A DNA stretch of 64,000 nt from Amoebidium appalachense (taxonomy: Eukaryota > Ichthyosporea): NCBI GenBank assembly GCA_963693365.1, contig CAVNZM010000015.1:1240001-1304000 (forward strand), in the 5' to 3' direction. The notes beneath the pieces are model-generated. The model ran no database searches. It saw nothing but the letters and a program-made list of their open reading frames with translations, and was not told where the DNA came from. This document shows positions 29,791-64,000 of this stretch, piece by piece (positions within the stretch are counted from its first letter, which is position 1; each line of letters begins with the position of its first letter). The translations under genes and the position numbers were made by a program.

Positions 29791-30422
29791 GGGGGGTTGT
29801 TGTTGTTGTTGTTATGAAGGGGGCAAAGACACGTGGGGGACTCTATAGGTTTTCTGTGTCCCTGGGGGTGTGTGTGTAACTGTGTGTGTGTGTGTGCACG
29901 TGCGGCCCGTGTGTGTACCTGTGTGTGTGTGTGTGTGTGTGCGCGCGTATAGGCCGTGTGTGCCTCTGTGTGTGTGTGCGCGCGCACGCATGCGCGTGTA
30001 CATGCATGCCTGTGTGACAGTGTGTGTGTAGGTGTGTGTGTGTGTGGGCGCGCTCGTGCGTGCATACTTGCGTGTATGTGTGTGTGTGTGTGCTGTGTGT
30101 GTGTGTGTTTTTTTTTGGGGGGGGGGGAGGGGGAAGAGGGGGGGGGGGGCACCGGATATCACCATCCCATCCTATCTTATAGCATGCCCCGCAGGTGTAA
30201 GTTGAGGTACCGGGACGTTGATGCTGTCACAGTGTGTCCTTGTGTGTGTGTGGGGGGGGGGGGGGAGCGTGCAATTCAAAATAGGCCAACTTTACTTGCG
30301 GGCTTCAAGCCTGCAATATTACTGAGGTGCCACCGCGAACACTTGATTACAACGAGAACGGCCCCGTAGTAAATATTTACTGTGCCTCAAACACTGGCTA
30401 ATTAGTATTAGCATTCCCCCCC

Positions 30423-30487
<65 letters not shown>

Positions 30488-30589
30488 CCCCCCCCAGCCC
30501 CCCCCTCCCCTCCTCCCCCCCCCTCTCCCCAAAGCCCCCCCTCCCCCCTCCCCCCCCACATCCACACACACACACACATCATCCTCTCA
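27496..30589. other. Tail-to-tail intergenic region (DUF924 / metalloprotease)
   Basis: The sequence near 27500-27560 contains several ATTGG/CCAAT pentamers. Beyond it are CA arrays (28314-28540), poly-C (28841-28896, 29069-29113), a (TA)n array of about 60 bp (29609-29668), T-then-G (29737-29797) and TG-rich DNA to about 30250, then C and CT runs (30416-30495). Short exon-like islands flanked by plausible splice sites occur at about 28555-28800, 29457-29523 and 30180-30230. I could not join them into a gene on either strand or recognise a family. Confidence 0.4.
29609..29668. repeat. (TA)n array of 30 units
   Basis: A pure TA run. Together with 54957-55017, which is TA with CATA variants, it is one of only two such arrays in a window dominated by CA/TG and C/G repeats. 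Confidence 0.95.
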
Positions 30590-30860
30590 AATTTCAAAGT
30601 TCTTTTCATCTTTCCCTCATGGTACTTGTTCGCTATCGGTCTCGTGCCCATATTTAGCTTTAGATGAAATTTACCACCCATTTTGGGCTGCATTCCCAAA
30701 CAACCCGACTCCTCGTTAGCGTAACGTAGATGCACAGACACCGAGTCACAGACGGGATTCTCACCCTCTCTGATACCGCGTTCCAACGGATCTATAAAGT
30801 CCCAGAACAGTTTTTTCCGATACAGAAACAAACTAAATCAAATGACCTAGTCTACAACAC
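30590..30860 (-). pseudogene. Fragment of nuclear 28S (LSU) rRNA, D1-D2 region
   Basis: Read on the minus strand this matches the conserved LSU rRNA core near the 5' end. It contains GAGAGGGTGAGAATCCCGTC, then TTTGGGAATGCAGC, CAAAATGGGTGGTAAATTTC, ATCTAAAGCTAAATA, GAGACCGATAGCGAACAAGT and GATGAAAAGAACTTTGAAA in the correct order and spacing. Homology ends abruptly near 30600, where the rRNA would continue but the sequence turns into a CA/CT-rich repeat. On the 5' side it fades near 30860. The rest of the rDNA unit is absent, so this is an isolated fragment, probably an inserted pseudogene. The protein-like open frame here (30319-30831) is a by-product of rRNA sequence and should not be annotated. 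Confidence 0.87.
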
Positions 30861-30912
30861 GAGAACCGTCGAATAAATCCTAACTAGTCTTATAGCACAC
30901 TAGAATTTTGAT

Positions 30913-31726
30913 CTAGCAGGTTTTCATGCTGCAGTAGGTGCCGAGGTAGTTAGACCCAGTGTTGCAGCCAAAGTTCTGAACACACCACACGTCATTCACA
31001 CGGGGATCAACTGCCTTGCAGCACTGAGCACCACCAGACGTGGTGGTAGGAACAACAGAAGCTGTGGTGGTGGTGGTGGTGGTTGGAATAGCAATGGTGG
31101 TAGTGGTGGTTAAGATGGTTGTTGTAGGAGCGCGTGTGGTGGTGGTGGTGGTAGTTTTGGTGGTGGTGGTGGTGGTGGTGGTGGTGGTGGTAGGTTGGCG
31201 AGTAGAAGTGGTGGTAGTGGGTGGAGGTGGGGGGGGGGGGGGGGGGACAATACCCCCCTGCGACACGCGGAAATTAGCAACCGTCCACGCGGTTTTGCGG
31301 AGCGACTTGGCGTTATTTGCGGACGCCGTTCCGACTGCAACGGTCTTTCCACCGACCGTCGTGATTTTGATGTCGGGGTTGCTGTAGTAGGCAATGCGGG
31401 TGGTGGGGCTAGTGGGGCATTGGTAGGCCATCACTGTTTGCACGCCACCGCACTGCACGTAGCCGTAGGAGTATGTGAAGGCGGGGTTGCCGTTACCTGT
31501 ATGTTGGAAGAGGGTCGTTAGACAAAAAATCGTGTGCTTAGCGTGGCGAGTGCTGAGTGGGGTAGTTGGGGGGCAGAAGGGATGGAATGCACGGGACGGG
31601 CATAGGCCTGGGTGTGGGGAGGGGTGTGGGAGGAGGGAGGGGACGGGGGGGTGCGGGGGGAAGGAGTAAAGTATTGAAAGCATGTTTAACTGTTAACTTT
31701 CTTTTTTTTGGGGGGGGGGGGGGGGG

Positions 31727-31762
<36 letters not shown>

Positions 31763-33066
31763 AGGGGGGGGGGAGGGGGGAGGGGGGAGGGAGGGGTGGA
31801 GGGGGGAGAGGAGGGGGATGAAGGAGAAGATGAAGGATTTTGTGTTTTTATAACACAAGCCAAAGTTTACAAACGTGTACGACGGATTATCAAATGTCTT
31901 TTTCAATGTTCACAAAGACAAAGAAACACATAAAATTAAAAAAGTAGGAATAGTGGGAGGCCAGCAGCGACGTGGCACCTTGTTTGCAGATCAGCGCAGC
32001 TTTATAAAGCAATAAAAAAATTAGGGATATAGATAGACCTACCCGCATTTGCCTTGTCGTGCGCGCATCCAAAGTTGTGCCCCCACTCATGTGCAGGCGT
32101 GAGACTGGTTACGCAGTTAGTGGACACCAAGCTGTATCCGTAGCCGGCGAACGTTGTCGGTTTTCCGACCGACAAGTCATCCATCTGCCACGCAATACCG
32201 CAATAAGCACTATCGGTAGTCAGAAGTTGTACCAAGTCCGCACTGTACTGCTCACGGAGACTTGCCGCATTGGAGACTCTTCCCTCAGTCAAATCATTCA
32301 GAGCCTTCGTCATATCCCCGTTCTCCGTGTAGCCCACCAGACCAGAATAAACCAGGTTGACCTTGAAGTTTGTCACGTTGCTGTTAACAAGCGCGCGGTT
32401 CATATCCGCTACGCCCTGTGCCGCAGCAGAACGCACACCTGCCTCCCCGCCGAATCTCTGTGCAGCCGCCGCGGTCCACAGAACAATAACGTCAACCACG
32501 CTACCATCATCTGTGGCGGCAGCAACACCAACGTCGCTGGCGGCTTTCTGTGCTGCCGCCCTCAGCTTTTCCCTTGGTACAGGGATACCCATACGCATGG
32601 CGGAGGAGTCCGGTGCGCGGAAAAGAAGGGCCTGGGTAGTGTTGGCGGGATTGGGAAGCAGGTCGTACTGTGTGCCATCCAAACCAACGATGCTGCCACC
32701 GACAGACCCATCCTTGGTGCTGGTAACAATGGTGACTCGACGTGTCATGTCTCCGGCGACAGTGCCCAACCATGCCACATGCTCCCGCCCAACCTTTTGC
32801 ACATTTTGAAGTGATGCCGTCAATTGCTCGCCGGATGGAAGAGCAACGGAAAAAGACTTGGCACCCGCGCGAAGATGGTTCACGTTGGGAGCAACAACTT
32901 GAACCTTGGGGGCAGCGGCAGCGATGGAAGGGAGAGAGGAGAGAGAGGGAGCCTGACCGCGAACGGAGGGGACATCGACAGAGTGGAACAGGGGGACGGG
33001 GGCATTGGGAACCGCCACACTCATAACGGCGGGGGAGAAGGCCAAGATGACACTGGCTGGCTTCAT
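30913..33066 (-). CDS. Secreted M12-type (reprolysin-like) zinc metalloprotease with Thr-rich stalk, 535 aa
   Basis: Two exons, 33066-32043 and 31496-30913 (stop TAG), joined in phase 1. The N-terminus MKPASVILAFSPAVMSVAVP is a plausible signal peptide, followed by a propeptide-like region. The catalytic domain (about 195-430) carries HEWGHNFGCAHD at 326-337, the metzincin pattern HExxHxxGxxHD: H326, H330 and H336 bind zinc and E327 is the general base. A Met-turn follows (VMAY, M364), then the YYSNP and ANFR segments usual in this family. After a short Pro run comes a stalk of some 80 residues, mostly Thr, probably O-glycosylated, and then a Cys-rich C-terminal module (CCKAV...CVQNFGC...YCSMKTC) with six cysteines. 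The expected role is extracellular proteolysis, with the C-terminal module perhaps targeting a surface or polysaccharide. Exon 1 is unusually repeat-free, but exon 2 includes an 18-bp homopolymer in frame (31229-31246) and a long ACC-type repeat coding for Thr. Confidence 0.93.
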
Positions 33067-59057
<25,991 letters not shown>

Positions 59058-59490
59058 GATTATTGTAGGCAAATTCGAAAAGCGTGACGTATGTTTTGGT
59101 TAGGATACACTTAGGTGTACAAAAGAATAGCACAGTTGTCGTAAGGTTTGTTCAGGTTGAGTGACTTATTTGGATGCGAATATTTTGATGTGTTTTAAAC
59201 GTCCCTACGGGAGATCTATGAATGTCCGTGGTGTGTATCCCCTTAAATTACCCACCATCTGGCGGATGGGGGGGGGGGGGGGGGGGGGGGTATGAATGTT
59301 TGATGGCTTCCTTTTACATCGGGCCGTCGTATAGTTCTATATCATTCTCTGTATCTTTTGATGTAATAATTCCCCTATATCAGTTCTCTAAGGCTTTTCA
59401 CTTCTTTCTCGGATTAGGATGATGGTTTATGTATTGATTCCTGTCTGTTGTAGTTAGAGAGTGTTACGGCGGGCGGCCGCAGGAGCGCTG

Positions 59491-59521
<31 letters not shown>

Positions 59522-60309
59522 GGGGGGGAGGGGGGGGGGGGGGGGGGGGGGGAGGGGGGAGGGGGGGGATGTTGTATTGTGCAAATATTTACAGTTTATA
59601 GTTAGCTATAATACCAAAGGGGCCACGATAGAACTAAGGTGGTTCCTACTAATGGGGACTCGAATTCGTATGACCTTAATCCCGCTAGTCAGTGATTGTC
59701 AAAAATGTATGAAGGTATCCTCACAGGTTTGTTGTAAGAGTTCGATAACCAACACATGCAACTGAAGTGCTGTGCATGTTTTATTCATCAAATATATGGA
59801 ATATGTGTGCGTGTGTTGGCCGTCTGCAAATTTGAGTGTGTGCATATCCATGTGTATGTTTGTGCGAGCGCACGTGCCGATATGTCAATTGCATGTGCTT
59901 ACTGAGGTCCCAAGGTTACGGAAGGAGAGGGAGGACACGTGGGGTGATTGCAACCTCGTTGGGGGTGGGTGTGGGGATGGAGGAGGGTTGGGGGGGGGAG
60001 GGGGGCGGGGGTTAGCCTGTTGGGGTTGAGTATATGTGTGGGGCGCTACCATATTAGGGTGGAGCTTGTGTACGAGAGTGAGGGAGCGGTCAGAATGTGT
60101 TACAATGTACGAAGGGCACACTCACGACGGGGAAATTGGGGGGAGGGCGGGGGGGGAAGGGGGAGGACCTTGCCAAATCAAGCAAACGGGAAGGATCTCA
60201 GCTAGAGACTGAGAGAGCATGTTCAAACAAATCTAACGGGTGTTTGGGAAAAGAAGAGTTGTTAGGAGTGAAGAATGTTGACCGCTTGTGTCCTTTTTTT
60301 TTTTTTTTT

Positions 60310-60360
<51 letters not shown>

Positions 60361-60546
60361 GTGTTCTAAAAGGTGACTGAAGTTCCGCGCACGCTCGTGT
60401 TCATGTATTCAACACTAAGATATCCCGGAACTAATACAGGCACCATATTGCTATCAAAAATAGGCCGTGTAAGTAAGATAGTACACTTCAGGCTTATATG
60501 TCGGGTATCTCCGAAAATTTGCTTGACTAATTGTCAGTCCCAACCG

Positions 60547-60578
<32 letters not shown>

Positions 60579-60887
60579 TTTCTGCGGCTTCCATTTGGAG
60601 AAAAGTCTCTTCAGCCCAGATAAATTCTGAAATCTGCCCTTCCCCACCCAACCAAGCAACCAAGCAAACAAAAAACCGTTCTTCGTTGACACACATGCAT
60701 AGGACAAGACATCTTAATGATGGGGTCACTTTAAAACTATCGACACAACAGGTTATAAACAAGATTCTGTATACGCATGCGTTTCAGTGGCGCTCTGACG
60801 TAAAAAAAGACAACCACTGGCGCATCAATGAGCTAATTGGCCATCCACAGGGTTCGGCTTCAGGTTCTTCTCTTTCTCGATCTCATC
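59058..60887. other. Tail-to-tail intergenic region (FERM-LRR / unknown protein)
   Basis: No gene recognised. It holds poly-G blocks (59268-59290, 59505-59569), a T-then-G compound run (60294-60359) and poly-C (60546-60578). The mixed sequence between shows no open frame with protein-like composition. Confidence 0.5.
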
Positions 60888-61466
60888 TCATTTGCTTTCA
60901 GACTGTCCCTCCACCTCTTCAGAAGTATTCTTCTTCTCCATCTGCTCACCTTGTTCATTGACCACCTGAACAAGCCGCCATAACTCTTTCCTCGCCTCAT
61001 CACTGCCCCACTCTGGTCTCTGTGCTGTGTAAATCTCTAACATCTTGATAACACCTTCTCCCAGTTTACCACCCGACGTTTTTTGCAGGTGTGCTATCTC
61101 TTCCGGGGTTATCTTTAGCTCTGGAGACGGTGAAAGTGTGGGTGACGTGTGGGCACTTGTAGTTGACGTTCGCTTTCTTTGCTTGAAAAAGGGCAGGGAT
61201 TTGACGCTTGTGAACGAACGGATGGAAACGGTGTCGTCGTCTTTCTCTGCGCTTGAACGTACAGATCTCTCAGATCTTTCGGAGGGAGGTGAACTTGTAC
61301 TTTGGCTCAGGTTGGATGGGGAGTGTGGAGCTGACATCGAGATTACGCCTACTCTTCCTTCTATTTCGTTGAGACTGTGTGAGCGTTTTCGTGCGGTTGG
61401 GCCTTTGTCTTTAAGTGCCGAGGGCTTACGTGGCCCGGTGGCCAAACCTTTGAACGCAGTTGGCAT
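60888..61466 (-). CDS. Ser/Lys-rich protein of unknown function (192 aa, or a last exon)
   Basis: An open frame with protein-like composition in a repeat-free region, ending in TGA. The N-terminal half is basic and Ser/Pro-rich (RKRSHSLNEIEG, SPSNLSQSTSSPPSERSERS), suggesting disorder and phosphorylation. The C-terminal part (about 115-185) looks helical: ITPEEIAHLQK, GVIKMLEIYTAQRPEW, ELWRLVQVVNEQGEQMEKK. The frame is open about 75 bp upstream of this ATG, and a CAG preceded by a T-rich run sits 27 bp upstream, so it could equally be the final exon of a longer gene extending right. I recognise no family. Confidence 0.5.
   Translation of the reverse strand: MPTAFKGLATGPRKPSALKDKGPTARKRSHSLNEIEGRVGVISMSAPHSPSNLSQSTSSPPSERSERSVRSSAEKDDDTVSIRSFTSVKSLPFFKQRKRTSTTSAHTSPTLSPSPELKITPEEIAHLQKTSGGKLGEGVIKMLEIYTAQRPEWGSDEARKELWRLVQVVNEQGEQMEKKNTSEEVEGQSESK

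Positions 61467-64000
<2,534 letters not shown>

Noticed and set aside
30319-30831. 170-aa minus-strand open frame with protein-like composition
   Set aside because: Its DNA is the sense strand of 28S rRNA; the frame is accidental, as with other rRNA-derived protein artefacts.
32059-32814. 251-aa open frame on the plus strand opposite the metalloprotease exon
   Set aside because: Shadow of the real coding exon on the other strand, which has the catalytic HExxHxxGxxHD motif.

Overview
The window is nuclear DNA from a eukaryote with many GT-AG introns. I cannot name the species. FERM, SUZ/SUZ-C and leucine-rich-repeat proteins, long introns and a Pol III tRNA gene suit a unicellular holozoan, an amoebozoan or a similar protist. 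A roughly 270-bp piece of 28S rRNA near 30.6-30.9 kb is the best handle for placing it. The sequence is saturated with homopolymer C/G runs, CA/TG and CT/GA dinucleotide arrays and C-then-A compound runs. Most long open frames (poly-Thr/His, poly-Cys/Val, poly-Pro, poly-Gly) are products of these repeats and not genes.

Six protein genes can be supported. Going rightwards they are: (1) the 3' part of a SUZ/SUZ-C RNA-binding protein like SZRD1 (+, 843-2556, 5' end not found); (2) a complete 18-exon XRN-family 5'-3' exoribonuclease (-, 21610-5066, 871 aa); (3) a complete 6-exon DUF924-family protein with a mitochondrial-type leader (+, 22763-27495, 274 aa); (4) a 2-exon secreted M12-type (reprolysin-like) zinc metalloprotease with a Thr-rich stalk (-, 33066-30913, 535 aa); (5) a 27-exon FERM plus leucine-rich-repeat protein (+, 36647-59057, 1083 aa); (6) a 192-aa Ser/Lys-rich protein of unknown function (-, 61466-60888), possibly only a last exon. 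A tRNA-Thr(CGT) lies antisense inside an intron of gene 5. Exon phases were checked by hand. In the four spliced genes whose ends I could place, they join into one open frame with no correction.

Genes 2 and 3, and genes 4 and 5, are head-to-head. The other neighbours are tail-to-tail. Genes 1 and 2 both concern mRNA (RNA binding and RNA decay); I see no other functional cluster. Introns make up about 84% of the XRN gene and 85% of the FERM-LRR gene.

The most unusual structure is in the introns. At least ten have tandem duplications anchored on a splice junction, so the end of the exon and its donor or acceptor are copied two to seven times into the intron. Introns also carry C-rich and CA-rich tracts mostly on the sense strand, acceptors formed directly by CA arrays, several fold-back (MITE-like) elements, and a dispersed short repeat whose ends abut poly-G/poly-C runs.
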